A stretch of 64,000 nucleotides of DNA from [Pseudomonas] carboxydohydrogena. GTDB lineage: Bacteria; Pseudomonadota; Alphaproteobacteria; Rhizobiales; Xanthobacteraceae. The position numbers and the translations under genes were made by a program. The DNA lies in the NCBI RefSeq assembly GCF_029030725.1, contig NZ_CP113162.1, positions 1,982,501 through 2,046,500 on the forward strand, given 5' to 3'. The notes below the pieces were generated by a model. It was not told where the DNA came from. It was given only the letters and a program-made list of their open reading frames with translations, and did no database searches. Positions 1 through 7,847 of the stretch are shown here, piece after piece. How positions within the stretch are numbered: the first letter of the stretch is position 1; each line of letters starts with the position of its first letter.

Positions 1-167
1 GGAATCTCGCAACCGAATTCTTCTTCGAAAGCCATCACCAGTTCGACAGTGTCGAGGCTGTCGGCGCCGAGGTCGTCGATGAAGCTCGCGGTATCCACCA
101 CTTTCTCCGGTTCGACACCGAGGTGCTCCACAACGATCTTCTTCACGCGCTCGCCAATCTCACTCAT
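1..167 (-). CDS. acpP: acyl carrier protein AcpP, partial (C-terminus outside window)
   Basis: Carries growing acyl chains on 4'-phosphopantetheine during type II fatty-acid synthesis in the cytoplasm. The visible first 55 residues contain the attachment motif GADSLD with the modified Ser at residue 37, followed by the acidic helix [14 protein letters not shown] that binds partner enzymes. The ATG follows a GAGG box eight bases upstream. The gene runs off the left edge of the window, so about the last 25 residues are missing. It lies downstream of fabG and fabD on the same strand, the usual alphaproteobacterial fab order, but about 390 bases separate it from fabG, so it probably has its own promoter. 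Identification is secure. Confidence 0.97.
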   Translation of the reverse strand, partial: MSEIGERVKKIVVEHLGVEPEKVVDTASFIDDLGADSLDTVELVMAFEEEFGCEI

Positions 168-561
168 CGTTTCAACCTCGTGTTTGCTTCGTTTAACCCG
201 ATCGTAAAACGATACGAGCCGGTGTTGACCTTCTAAAAACTCTATGCCGCCCGCCCGGTTCGATCCGCGCACCCGCAGACCGACAGTCCCCTGCGAACCT
301 CAACAGATGACGCATCGGGAATATACAGGGTTTTGATTTCCTGCAACGACGTTCTTCCCCTTGCGCGCCCACCCCAAAACGGCCAGCCGTTTTGCGGCGA
401 ATCCGCCCCGACCCTGAGGTCCGACCGGTCGAAAACCTTCCCCATACGACCGGACATCGCGCAACGAGACGGCATCCGAATAGCACAGGTCGGGGGGCTT
501 GGCCAAGCCGGGCGATACCGTCAAACCGTCATAAAACGGCACAACGAATCTCCCAAGATGC
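168..561. other. fabG-acpP intergenic region
   Basis: This 394-base gap must hold the acpP promoter and 5' UTR on the minus strand. I see no convincing ORF: the short ones present lack homology-like character and ribosome binding sites. I could not settle on a clear -35/-10 pair or terminator. A separate promoter for acpP fits the very high ACP expression known in bacteria, but that is inference. Confidence 0.5.
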
Positions 562-1299
562 TCAAATCATTGCCATTCCGCCATTGACATGAATGGTCTG
601 GCCCGTGACGTAGGCCGCCTCGTTGGAGGCCAGATAGACTGCCGCCGCCGCGATGTCGTCGGGCGAGCCAAGCCGTCCCGCCGGAACCTTGCCGAGAATG
701 GCTTCCTTCTGCTTGTCGTTCAGCGCATCCGTCATCGCGGTCGCAATAAAACCGGGTGCGATGCAATTCGCCGTCACATTTCGCCGGGCGTATTCCTGGC
801 CGATCGACTTCATCATGCCGATCAGGCCCGCCTTCGACGACACGTAATTGACCTGCCCCGCATTGCCGGTGACGCCGACCACCGAGGTGATGCCGATGAT
901 GCGGCCGAAGCGCTTGCGCATCATCAATTTGGTCGCGGCGCGCGCGAGGCGAAAGGTCGCGGTGAGATTGACGTCGATCACCTGATCCCAATCCTCGTCG
1001 CGCAATTGCACAAAGAGATTGTCCCGGGTGATGCCTGCGTTGGCGACGAGGATGTCGAGCTGCCCCATCGCCTTCTCGGATGCCGGAACCAGCGCCTCGA
1101 CCTCATCCTTGTCGGACAAATTGCACGGCAGAACGTGAACGCGCTCCTTCAACTCACCCGCGAGCGCATCGAGCACCTCGCGCCGGGTTCCGGAAATCGC
1201 GACCGTCGCACCCTGCGTGTGCAACGCCCTGGCGATGGCGTTGCCGATGCCGCCGGTCGCGCCGGTGACGAGCGCGGTCTTGCCTGTCAGATCGAACAT
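562..1299 (-). CDS. fabG: 3-oxoacyl-[acyl-carrier-protein] reductase FabG
   Basis: NADPH-dependent reductase that turns 3-oxoacyl-ACP into 3-hydroxyacyl-ACP in fatty-acid elongation. At 245 aa it is the usual family length. The Rossmann nucleotide motif TGATGGIG is at residues 12-19, the NAG motif (VANAG) follows strand 4, and the Ser-Tyr-Lys catalytic set is visible in ITSVVG and YVSSK. It ends in GGMAMI, the usual FabG C-terminus. The start chosen is the ATG behind AGGAGA with a 5-base gap; a longer reading beginning five codons upstream lacks a ribosome binding site. It lies 15 bases downstream of fabD and is almost certainly cotranscribed with it. Confidence 0.97.
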   Translation of the reverse strand: MFDLTGKTALVTGATGGIGNAIARALHTQGATVAISGTRREVLDALAGELKERVHVLPCNLSDKDEVEALVPASEKAMGQLDILVANAGITRDNLFVQLRDEDWDQVIDVNLTATFRLARAATKLMMRKRFGRIIGITSVVGVTGNAGQVNYVSSKAGLIGMMKSIGQEYARRNVTANCIAPGFIATAMTDALNDKQKEAILGKVPAGRLGSPDDIAAAAVYLASNEAAYVTGQTIHVNGGMAMI

Positions 1300-1314
1300 C
1301 AACGTCTCCTTCAA

Positions 1315-2271
1315 TCACCCGCGCGCGGCGGCGATGGCATCCTTGGCTGCGGCGATGTCGCCGGGGCCGCCGACCGCGACGCCGACCGCGCCATCCGCGA
1401 TCCGCTTCACGAGGCCGGTGAGCACCTTGCCCGAACCGATCTCCAGAAAATGCGTGACACCGTGGGCAGCCATATAAGCGACGCTTTCGCGCCAGCGCAC
1501 CGTGCCGGTGACCTGCTCCACCAGCAGCTTGCGAATTTGATCGGGATCAGTGACCGGACCCGCGAGGATGTTCGCAACCACCGGCACCACCGGCTTGTTG
1601 ACGGTGACCTTCGCGAGCGCCTCGGCCATCGCATCGGCGGCAGGCTGCATCAGGCGGCAATGAAACGGTGCGGACACCTGCAACAGCATCGCGCGCTTGG
1701 CGCCCCTGGCTTTGGCGATCTCGACCGCGCGCTCCACCGCGGCCTTGTCGCCGGAGACGACGACCTGACCGCCGCCATTGTCGTTCGCGGCCTGACAGAC
1801 CTGTCCCTGTGCGGCCTCATTGGCCGCCGCCACGGCGGTCTCGTAGTCGAGGCCAAGCAAGGCGGCCATCGCACCGACGCCGACCGGCGTCGCCTTCTGC
1901 ATCGCGGTTCCGCGAATCCGCAACAGCCGCGCTGTGTCGGCGATCGACAGGCTGCCCGCCGCCGCCAGCGCCGAATATTCCCCGAGCGAATGGCCCGCGA
2001 CGAACGCGGCATCCCGCGCAAGGTCGATCCCTGCCTCCGTCTCGAGCACCCGCAAGGTCGCGAGCGACATCGCCATCAGCGCGGGCTGGGTGTTTTCGGT
2101 GAGTTGAAGCGCCTCGGCGGGGCCGTCCCAGATCACGGTGCTGAGTTTCTCGCCGAGCGCCGCATCGACCTCGTCGAACACCGCGCGCGCGGCCGGAAAC
2201 GCCTCGGCCAGCGCCTTGCCCATGCCGACGGCCTGCGAACCCTGTCCCGGAAATGTAAATGCTGCCGTCAT
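1315..2271 (-). CDS. fabD: malonyl-CoA:ACP transacylase FabD
   Basis: Moves the malonyl group from CoA to ACP, supplying the two-carbon extender for fatty-acid synthesis. The 318-aa product has the GQGSQ motif at residues 9-13, the nucleophilic Ser95 in GHSLGEYS, and the PFHCRLM segment carrying the active-site His. The start is the ATG behind GGGAGG; a 50-residue upstream extension is out of character and has no ribosome binding site. It is the first gene of the fabD-fabG transcription unit and diverges from rpsF across about 380 bases. Confidence 0.97.
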   Translation of the reverse strand: MTAAFTFPGQGSQAVGMGKALAEAFPAARAVFDEVDAALGEKLSTVIWDGPAEALQLTENTQPALMAMSLATLRVLETEAGIDLARDAAFVAGHSLGEYSALAAAGSLSIADTARLLRIRGTAMQKATPVGVGAMAALLGLDYETAVAAANEAAQGQVCQAANDNGGGQVVVSGDKAAVERAVEIAKARGAKRAMLLQVSAPFHCRLMQPAADAMAEALAKVTVNKPVVPVVANILAGPVTDPDQIRKLLVEQVTGTVRWRESVAYMAAHGVTHFLEIGSGKVLTGLVKRIADGAVGVAVGGPGDIAAAKDAIAAARG

Positions 2272-2438
2272 AAAGGCCTCCCAAACGTGGGGTGGTAAGA
2301 CACCGCCAGGCCGGGGGCTGTCAAGCTGACGGCGCGGAACCGCAGGCAAATCCCCGGTTTTGAGCGCATGGCCCCTCAAACCACCGTAAACGTCTCGATT
2401 TTCGCGCCAAATCCGGCTCAAACCGCCTCGCTAATCCC

Positions 2439-2466
2439 TTGCCAACCGCCGCAAATCGCCTATAAA
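2439..2466 (+). promoter_or_regulatory. candidate sigma70-type promoter for rpsF operon
   Basis: TTGCCA (2439-2444) and TATAAA (2461-2466) are 16 bases apart and point toward rpsF. This would start transcription near 2474 and leave a leader of roughly 175 bases. The match to the vegetative consensus is good, and the position in the fabD/rpsF divergent gap is right. It has not been tested against transcript data. Confidence 0.6.
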
Positions 2467-2587
2467 GCGCGCATCCGTGGGTCCCGGCCGGGAGCTGAAC
2501 GGACGGTTTCATCAATCATCGTTCGATTGAGGTTACAGGGCCAGTCGGCCCGTCGTCCCGTGCTTCCGCCTTCTGAGCAATATCGAG

Positions 2588-2647
2588 GTCCTTTCCGAAG
2601 GTCTCGAAGGGCTTGCCGCCAGGACCCGCGCCAACACTGGAAAGGAC
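2588..2647 (+). promoter_or_regulatory. rpsF leader: inverted repeat covering the Shine-Dalgarno, candidate S6:S18 control element
   Basis: GTCCTTTCC (2588-2596) is the exact reverse complement of GGAAAGGAC (2639-2647), which contains the rpsF ribosome binding site. Pairing would hide the site four bases before the ATG. Between the arms, GGTC (2600-2603) can pair with GACC (2623-2626), and a CCG triplet (2616-2618) lies in the enclosed loop. Leaders of rpsF in many bacteria bind the S6:S18 complex through a CCG-containing structure next to the start codon. The pairing is seen; assignment to that family is inference. Confidence 0.55.
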
Positions 2648-2651
2648 TCCC

Positions 2652-3098
2652 ATGCCTCTTTACGAGCATGTCTTCCTCGCGCGTCAGGACGCGAGCGCCC
2701 AACAGGTCGAAGAATTCACCACCCAGATCACCTCCGTGATCGAAGGTCTCGGCGGCAAGGTCGCCAAGACCGAGAACTGGGGCGTGCGTTCGCTCACCTA
2801 CCGCATGAACAAGAACCGCAAGGCTCACTTCGTGCTGCTGAATATCGATGGCCCGGCCGCGATCGTTTCCGAGATCGAGCGGCAGGAGCGCATCAACGAA
2901 GACATCATCCGTTATCTGACCGTTCGCGTCGACGAACTCGAGGAAGGCCCGTCCGCGATGATGCGCAAGGCCGACCGGGATCGCGAGCGCGATGACCGTG
3001 GCGGTGGATTCGGCGGCGGCCGCGATGGCGGTTTCCGTTCCGAGCGCGGCCCGCGCCGGTCGCGTGACGAAGACGCAACCGCATCGGTAGAGGAGTAA
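2652..3098 (+). CDS. rpsF: 30S ribosomal protein S6
   Basis: Small-subunit protein that pairs with S18 on the platform of the 30S subunit. The 148-aa product begins [13 protein letters not shown] and contains the conserved region around [19 protein letters not shown]. The C-terminal 35 residues are a charged Gly/Arg/Asp-rich tail (for example [11 protein letters not shown]) beyond the ordinary S6 fold, which is common in alphaproteobacteria. The start is the ATG behind GGAAAGGA; an in-frame start 13 codons earlier would remove the ribosome binding site from the leader. First gene of the rpsF-rpsR-DUF2232-rplI unit. Confidence 0.98.
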   Translation: MPLYEHVFLARQDASAQQVEEFTTQITSVIEGLGGKVAKTENWGVRSLTYRMNKNRKAHFVLLNIDGPAAIVSEIERQERINEDIIRYLTVRVDELEEGPSAMMRKADRDRERDDRGGGFGGGRDGGFRSERGPRRSRDEDATASVEE

Positions 3099-3103
3099 GA
3101 ATC

Positions 3104-3343
3104 ATGGCTGACGCTGGTGCACGCCGTCCGTTCTTCCGCCGTCGCAAGACCTGCCCGTTCACGGGTCCGAATGCGCCGAAGATCGACTTCAAGGATTCCA
3201 AGCTGCTGATGCGTTACGTGTCGGAGCGCGGCAAGATCGTGCCGAGCCGCATCACGGCCGTGTCCGCGCTGAAGCAGCGCGAACTGGCCCGCGCCATCAA
3301 GCGCGCGCGGTTCTTGGGCCTCCTGCCTTACGTGATCCGCTAA
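3104..3343 (+). CDS. rpsR: 30S ribosomal protein S18
   Basis: Small-subunit protein that forms a heterodimer with S6. At 79 aa it matches family length, with the hallmark segments [26 protein letters not shown] and [22 protein letters not shown]. It starts five bases after the rpsF stop behind AGGAG. A strong palindrome follows the stop, so part of the transcription may end here before DUF2232 and rplI. Confidence 0.98.
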   Translation: MADAGARRPFFRRRKTCPFTGPNAPKIDFKDSKLLMRYVSERGKIVPSRITAVSALKQRELARAIKRARFLGLLPYVIR

Positions 3344-3356
3344 GGCGAACAATTCC

Positions 3357-3406
3357 GCTCCTCATCCCACGGGATGAGGAGCAAATTTCGCGCTCCATGA
3401 GGAGCG
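3357..3406 (+). repeat. tandem palindromes after rpsR, possible partial terminator
   Basis: A perfect 12-base inverted repeat (3357-3368 with 3371-3382, stem GCTCCTCATCCC) is followed by a second small hairpin, CGCTCC-ATGA-GGAGCG (3391-3406), then GATTTTC. The GGAGC/GCTCC element appears in both. It resembles the short mobile palindromes scattered in Nitrobacteraceae intergenic regions. There is no long T-run, so it is more likely an mRNA-stabilising or attenuating structure than a full terminator. Confidence 0.6.
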
Positions 3407-3487
3407 ATTTTCATAACACGGCGGCGACAGCAGTCGTGGATGGTTGGGGCAGAAGCCTCTAACCGCTCGAAGGGGGCGGGACAGCTG

Positions 3488-4453
3488 ATGATGGCAACGA
3501 CGATTCTCATCGCACTGGCGGCCGCGCTCGCGTCGGCCATGATGTTCGCCTCGATCGCATCGGGCGCGGTGCTGTCGCTTGCGCTGTTTTATCTCGCGCC
3601 GCTGCCGCTGATGGTCGTTGCACTCGGCTGGGGATCGCGGGCCGGGCTTATCGCGGGCGTGGCCGCGGTGCTCGGTCTCGGCGCGGCCTTCGGCCCGATG
3701 TACATGCTGGCCTACGCCGTGATGGTCGCCCTGCCCGCGCTCTGGCTCGGCCATCTTGCGCTGCTCGCGCGCACCAACGATGACGGCTACACCCCGCCGT
3801 CCACTCTCGACTGGTACCCGGTCGGCCGCATCCTTGTGTGGATCGCGGGCTTTGCGTCCCTCACCACCGCCGGGGCGCTTCTGACGCTGGGCACCGACGT
3901 CGATACGATCCTGGGTGTGATGCGTAAAAGTTTGACGCACCTCTCCGACGTCGCAAACCAGGGCGGAATCGCCCATGGCACCGCGCCCGATCCCGTCATC
4001 GAGGCACTGGTTGCGATCGCCCCCGGCGCGGCCGCGCTGGTCGCGATGCTCACCCTGACGCTCAACCTGTGGCTCGCGGCCAAGATCGCCCAGACCTCGC
4101 AGCTTCTGAAGCGCCCGTGGCCGGACCTGCGCGCGACCGAGATGCCGCAGCCGGTACTCGCCGCGCTCGCCATCGCGCTCGTGCTCTGCTTCTTCGGCGG
4201 GCTGACCGCGCTGATCGCCAAGATCATCACCGCCTCGCTGCTGCTCGCCTACGGCATGACCGGATTCGCCGTCCTGCACACCGTCAGCCAGACCATGGCG
4301 GGGCGCTCCTTCATGCTGAGCGGCATCTACGCCCTCACCGCTTTCATCGGCTGGCCGCTCGCAGGCGCGATCGTGCTCGGCCTCGCCGACGCCGCCTTCG
4401 GCATCCGCAAACGCTACTGGCGGAAACAAGGCGGGCTGCCGGACCCCGGCTGA
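3488..4453 (+). CDS. DUF2232 family membrane protein
   Basis: Polytopic inner-membrane protein of 321 aa and unknown biochemical role. Hydrophobic segments fill residues 1-95, then 115-140, about 180-205 and 220-310, giving about eight membrane spans. The DUF2232 family is regularly found between rpsR and rplI in Rhizobiales, exactly as here. The start chosen is the first of two adjacent ATGs, behind GGGGGCGGGA; an in-frame start 16 codons earlier would add a hydrophilic stretch with no ribosome binding site. Placement in a ribosomal operon implies growth-linked expression, but no function in translation has been shown. Confidence 0.88.
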   Translation: MMATTILIALAAALASAMMFASIASGAVLSLALFYLAPLPLMVVALGWGSRAGLIAGVAAVLGLGAAFGPMYMLAYAVMVALPALWLGHLALLARTNDDGYTPPSTLDWYPVGRILVWIAGFASLTTAGALLTLGTDVDTILGVMRKSLTHLSDVANQGGIAHGTAPDPVIEALVAIAPGAAALVAMLTLTLNLWLAAKIAQTSQLLKRPWPDLRATEMPQPVLAALAIALVLCFFGGLTALIAKIITASLLLAYGMTGFAVLHTVSQTMAGRSFMLSGIYALTAFIGWPLAGAIVLGLADAAFGIRKRYWRKQGGLPDPG

Positions 4454-4509
4454 ACTTTAACCTTCACCTCAAGAGATCCCTCTATCACCTCTTCTCAAGG
4501 AGAATACCA

Positions 4510-5109
4510 ATGGAAGTCATCCTGCTCGAACGCGTCGCCAAACTCGGCCAGATGGGCGACATCGTGAACGTCAAAAACGGCTACGCCCGCAATTTCCTGC
4601 TCAAGCGCCACAAGGCGCTGCGCGCGACCGAGGCGAACCGCGCCAAGTATGACGGCATGAAGGCCGACCTCGAAGCCAAGAACATCGCGGCCAAGGGCGA
4701 AGCCTCCAAGGTTGCCGAGAAGATCGAGGGCCGCAACGTCATCGTCATCCGTCAGGCTTCCGAAAGCGGCCAGCTCTTCGGTTCGGTCTCGGTGCGCGAC
4801 ATCATGGCGGCTCTGGCTGCCGACGGCGTTTCGCTCAGCCGTCATCAGGTTCTGCTCGAGCACCCGATCAAGGAAATCGGCCAGCACAAGATCACGATCG
4901 CCGTTCATCCCGAGGTCGAGATTCATGTGACCGCCACCGTCGCGCGCAGCGAGGCGGAAGCCGAGCGCATCAACCGCGGCGAGGACATCTCCACGCGTCA
5001 GGAAGATCAGGACGCGGCGGCGGAAGCGATCGCGGCTGCCGGCGAGTTCTTCGATCCGGAAGCGCAGGACCATGGCGACGCGCCGGAAGCGGCCCCGAGC
5101 GAGCAGTAA
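4510..5109 (+). CDS. rplI: 50S ribosomal protein L9
   Basis: Large-subunit protein with two globular domains joined by a long helix. The N-terminal rRNA-binding domain is typical ([19 protein letters not shown], then [17 protein letters not shown]), and the C-terminal domain includes GSVSVRDI and [20 protein letters not shown]. The 199-aa length exceeds the roughly 150 aa of E. coli L9 because of an acidic Ala/Glu-rich tail from about residue 155, usual in alphaproteobacteria. The ATG has AAGGAG nine bases upstream. A strong terminator follows, ending the ribosomal unit. Confidence 0.98.
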   Translation: MEVILLERVAKLGQMGDIVNVKNGYARNFLLKRHKALRATEANRAKYDGMKADLEAKNIAAKGEASKVAEKIEGRNVIVIRQASESGQLFGSVSVRDIMAALAADGVSLSRHQVLLEHPIKEIGQHKITIAVHPEVEIHVTATVARSEAEAERINRGEDISTRQEDQDAAAEAIAAAGEFFDPEAQDHGDAPEAAPSEQ

Positions 5110-5130
5110 GCCTCACTCCATTGCAATCGT

Positions 5131-5164
5131 GAAAAATCCGGCCCGGAAACGGGCCGGATTTTTC
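5131..5164 (+). terminator. rho-independent terminator after rplI
   Basis: A perfect 14-base stem (5131-5144 with 5151-5164) encloses a 6-base loop GGAAAC. The GC-rich core GGCCC/GGGCC is flanked by A5 on the left and T5 on the right, so it works in either direction. It closes the rpsF-rplI unit and could also terminate the opposing cytochrome gene. Confidence 0.92.
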
Positions 5165-5273
5165 ATGCGTTGAACCCGCAATTCATCATGGCCGGGACAA
5201 AAGGACGTTCATGCCCGGCCATGACAAATCATCTACGTCCAGAAAAATCTGAAACGCTCTCGGCGGGACAGGC

Positions 5274-6047
5274 CTATTGCGCGGCCGGGGCGCCCGCCGG
5301 TGCAGTCTCGGCCGGCTTGTCCGGCGCAGGTGCAGCCGGAGCCGTGTCCGCTTTCGGCTCGACATTGAAGACCGGCATGTTCGACGCGGGCTTGGCCTCG
5401 TCGGGCTTCTTCGCAGGCGCTTCCGGCGCGGGCGCGGCCGGTTTGGATTCGGGCTGAGCAGCCGGCTCCGCCGGGCTTGCAGGCGCGGCGACCGGTGCTT
5501 CCGGCTTCGGCTGTGCAGCCGTGTCGGGTGCCGGCCTGGACGTATCCTTCGGCTCATCCTTCGCGGGAGCATTCTTCGGCTTGCGCCTGTCAACCTTGGG
5601 CTTTTTACCCTTGGCGTCGGCCTCGCCCGCTCCTTCGTCCTTCGGCTTGGCGGCATGTCCGCGCACGGGCTTCTCGGCCCCGATATGCCGCTCCTGTCGT
5701 TCCTTCGGTTCGGCGTCCCGCTCCCGCGGCTTCGGCGACGTCAACTCGCGCCCCTCCCGCGTGAGGTCGTCACCGGCCCGCCTGTTCGCGGCTCCGTTCG
5801 ACAGGACGTAGGCGCTCATCGCGCCCGCCATGTCGGTGCTCGTTGTATAGTGCTGGCGCAAGAAGCCGGGGAGAGAACCGGGCGCCACGCTCTTGAGCAG
5901 CCCATGGGGACTCTTGTGGCAAACCGCGCATGTCGCAGCGAAAATCTGGGCCGGAGTTTTACCGGCCTCGAGATTTTGCGCCGCCGCCGGACCGGCAGCG
6001 CTCATCCAAAGCACCGCCGCCGCCAGACTGAGCGCTCGCCTCGACAT
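5274..6047 (-). CDS. secreted mono-haem c-type cytochrome with long Ala/Pro/Lys-rich tail
   Basis: A 257-aa exported protein. Residues 1-23 form a signal peptide ending AAAQ. The haem-binding CAVCH motif is at residues 40-44, and Met73 or Met77 could be the second iron ligand. The cytochrome-like part ends near residue 90; the remaining 165 residues are low-complexity Ala/Pro/Lys/Glu sequence without a recognisable domain. It should be attached to haem in the periplasm, but the electron partner is unknown. The tail could span periplasm or peptidoglycan, or tether the protein. The start is supported by GGAGATC. It stands alone, between the rplI terminator and the cfa-like gene. Confidence 0.8.
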   Translation of the reverse strand: MSRRALSLAAAVLWMSAAGPAAAQNLEAGKTPAQIFAATCAVCHKSPHGLLKSVAPGSLPGFLRQHYTTSTDMAGAMSAYVLSNGAANRRAGDDLTREGRELTSPKPRERDAEPKERQERHIGAEKPVRGHAAKPKDEGAGEADAKGKKPKVDRRKPKNAPAKDEPKDTSRPAPDTAAQPKPEAPVAAPASPAEPAAQPESKPAAPAPEAPAKKPDEAKPASNMPVFNVEPKADTAPAAPAPDKPAETAPAGAPAAQ

Positions 6048-6168
6048 AGATGATCTCCAGAAATTGCTCGACCGGCATCGTCATGCCGGGAGGTCAATGA
6101 TCGTATGACAAGTCCTTAGCGGACAATCCGCCGGATGGAAATGTTGAGAATGCAACACCTGGTGATCC

Positions 6169-6219
6169 GATTCCAGCATTCGCATCCCATTCGAGCACGT
6201 GTTTGCGAATGCTGGAATC
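6169..6219. repeat. perfect 16-bp inverted repeat upstream of the cfa-like gene
   Basis: GATTCCAGCATTCGCA (6169-6184) and its exact reverse complement (6204-6219) flank a 19-base loop. The structure lies in the 408-base gap between the divergent cytochrome and cfa-like genes. The rest of that gap shows no ORF I would support. It could be a family-specific intergenic repeat, a regulatory hairpin or a terminator remnant; there is no T-run on either side. Confidence 0.75.
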
Positions 6220-6455
6220 AAAGGACCGCTGGCAAATATAAGATTTCAGTGGGGTTTTGGATTTGGCATTCGCTTTGCGAAGCTGCGGCCAGCGCGGCGC
6301 GAATGTCAGATCCACCCCACCGGTAAGATTACGGTGATGCGGCATGGCCAACCCTGCCCCCTATTCGGGCTTGAAGGAGCAGGCTGGAGGGGAGAAACTT
6401 TGGGCCGTGGGGCCAGTTCAATAGGAATAGCACATTAGAGCCAAGGCCACTGCCC

Positions 6456-7706
6456 ATGAGCTTTTTGCTGAAATCCGTTCTCCGCCGGTTTTTCCGCTAC
6501 GGTTCAATTACTTTCATCACCGCTGACGGCCAGTCCTTCACCTGCGGCGACGGGACCGGCACACCCGTCACGGTCCGCTTCACCACCCCCTCGGCGCAAC
6601 GCAGGCTGTTGCTCGACCCGGAGATGGCCTTCGGCGAAATCTACATGGATGGAGAACTCGTGATCGAGCAAGGATCGATCACCGACGTCCTCGCCGTGGT
6701 CCTTGCCCAACCCTACGACCTGCCCGGCTGGGCAAAGCTCCATCACTTGCAGCGCTTTCTGATCCGCCGGTGGCATCAGTTCAATCCGATGGGTCTGGCG
6801 AAGCGCCGCATCCAGAGCCATTACGATCTCGACAGCCGGATCTATTCGCTGTTTCTCGATTCCGACCGGCAATATAGCTGCGCCTATTTCGAGCAGCCGG
6901 ACATGTCGCTCGACGAGGCCCAGTTGGCCAAGCGCCGTCACATCACCGCCAAGCTGCTGGTGAAACCGGATCAGAGTGTTCTGGATATCGGCTCCGGCTG
7001 GGGCGGCCTTGGGCTCTACATCGCGGAAATCGCGGGCGGCCTCGTCACCGGCGTCACTTTGTCCAACGAGCAGTTCGAGATGTCGAACCAGCGCGCCAGG
7101 GCCAAGGGGCTGTCCCAGCGCGCCAAATTCCTGCTCGAGGATTACCGCAAGGTGCCGGGACCGTTCGACCGGATCGTTTCGGTGGGCATGTTCGAGCATG
7201 TCGGCATCGACCACTATCAGACCTATTTCGACCGCTGCGCCGAACTGCTTGCGGACGACGGCGTGATGGTTCTGCATGCCATCGGCCGCTCCGAAGGCCC
7301 GGATATCACCAACCCGTGGATCGCGAGATACATTTTTCCCGGTGGCTACATTCCGGCGCTGTCGGAAGTGCTGCCCGCCGTCGAGCGATCGGGCCTTCTG
7401 GTGGATGACATCGAAATCCTCCGCCTGCATTACGCCGACACGCTGAAGGCCTGGCACGAACGGTTCCTCGCCCGGCAGGAGGAGGCCGCACGCATTTATG
7501 ACGAGCGCTTCGTGCGGATGTGGCGTTTCTATCTCGCCTGCTCGGAAATGAGTTTCCGCAAGCAGAACATGATGGTGTTCCAGATTCAGTTCAGCAAAAG
7601 GCAGGGCGTGGTTCCCATCACCCGCGACTACATCGCGCAGGAGGAACAGCGGTTGCGTGGGTTGGAAGCGGCAAAAGCTCCCCCACTCCAAATCGCCGGC
7701 GAATAG
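6456..7706 (+). CDS. cyclopropane-fatty-acyl-phospholipid synthase family methyltransferase
   Basis: SAM-dependent enzyme expected to methylate or cyclopropanate unsaturated acyl chains of membrane phospholipids. The 416-aa product has the N-terminal lipid-binding part (FGEIYMDGELVIEQG near residues 59-73), the SHYDLDSRIYSLFLD segment, the active-site-like YSCAYF with Cys142, and SAM-binding VLDIGSGWGGLG at residues 175-186. The EHVG and HAIGR motifs follow. The ribosome binding site is weak (CAAGGCC). It is monocistronic, with the 16-bp inverted repeat in its upstream region. Cyclopropanation is the likely activity, but mycolic- or branched-chain methylation cannot be excluded by sequence alone. 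Confidence 0.92.
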   Translation: MSFLLKSVLRRFFRYGSITFITADGQSFTCGDGTGTPVTVRFTTPSAQRRLLLDPEMAFGEIYMDGELVIEQGSITDVLAVVLAQPYDLPGWAKLHHLQRFLIRRWHQFNPMGLAKRRIQSHYDLDSRIYSLFLDSDRQYSCAYFEQPDMSLDEAQLAKRRHITAKLLVKPDQSVLDIGSGWGGLGLYIAEIAGGLVTGVTLSNEQFEMSNQRARAKGLSQRAKFLLEDYRKVPGPFDRIVSVGMFEHVGIDHYQTYFDRCAELLADDGVMVLHAIGRSEGPDITNPWIARYIFPGGYIPALSEVLPAVERSGLLVDDIEILRLHYADTLKAWHERFLARQEEAARIYDERFVRMWRFYLACSEMSFRKQNMMVFQIQFSKRQGVVPITRDYIAQEEQRLRGLEAAKAPPLQIAGE

Positions 7707-7762
7707 CAAGCGGAATTACAGGGAAGCAGGGTTTCCACGGCCGGGTGTGGGAATCGGGCATA

Positions 7763-7778
7763 AAGTCAGTTCTGACTT
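7763..7778. promoter_or_regulatory. 16-bp palindrome upstream of dnaB, possible operator
   Basis: AAGTCAG-TT-CTGACTT is a perfect palindrome 69 bases before the dnaB start, in the 141-base gap after the cfa-like gene. Its size and symmetry fit a dimeric transcription-factor site. I do not recognise the factor. It does not match the GAAC-type LexA box. Confidence 0.45.
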
Positions 7779-7847
7779 ACGCCTCTTGCGGTGCAGGTGC
7801 TTGATAGCTGCCCCGCCTTTGCCAATTTGAAAGCGCATCTGACTGCC

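Noticed and set aside
168-561. Small proteins in the fabG-acpP gap
   Set aside because: Several short overlapping frames exist on both strands, but none has a ribosome binding site or plausible composition.
589-2298. Long plus-strand open frame opposite fabG and fabD
   Set aside because: It is a GC-driven shadow: Arg/His/Asp-rich, no ribosome binding site, and the minus strand has two complete, recognisable enzymes.
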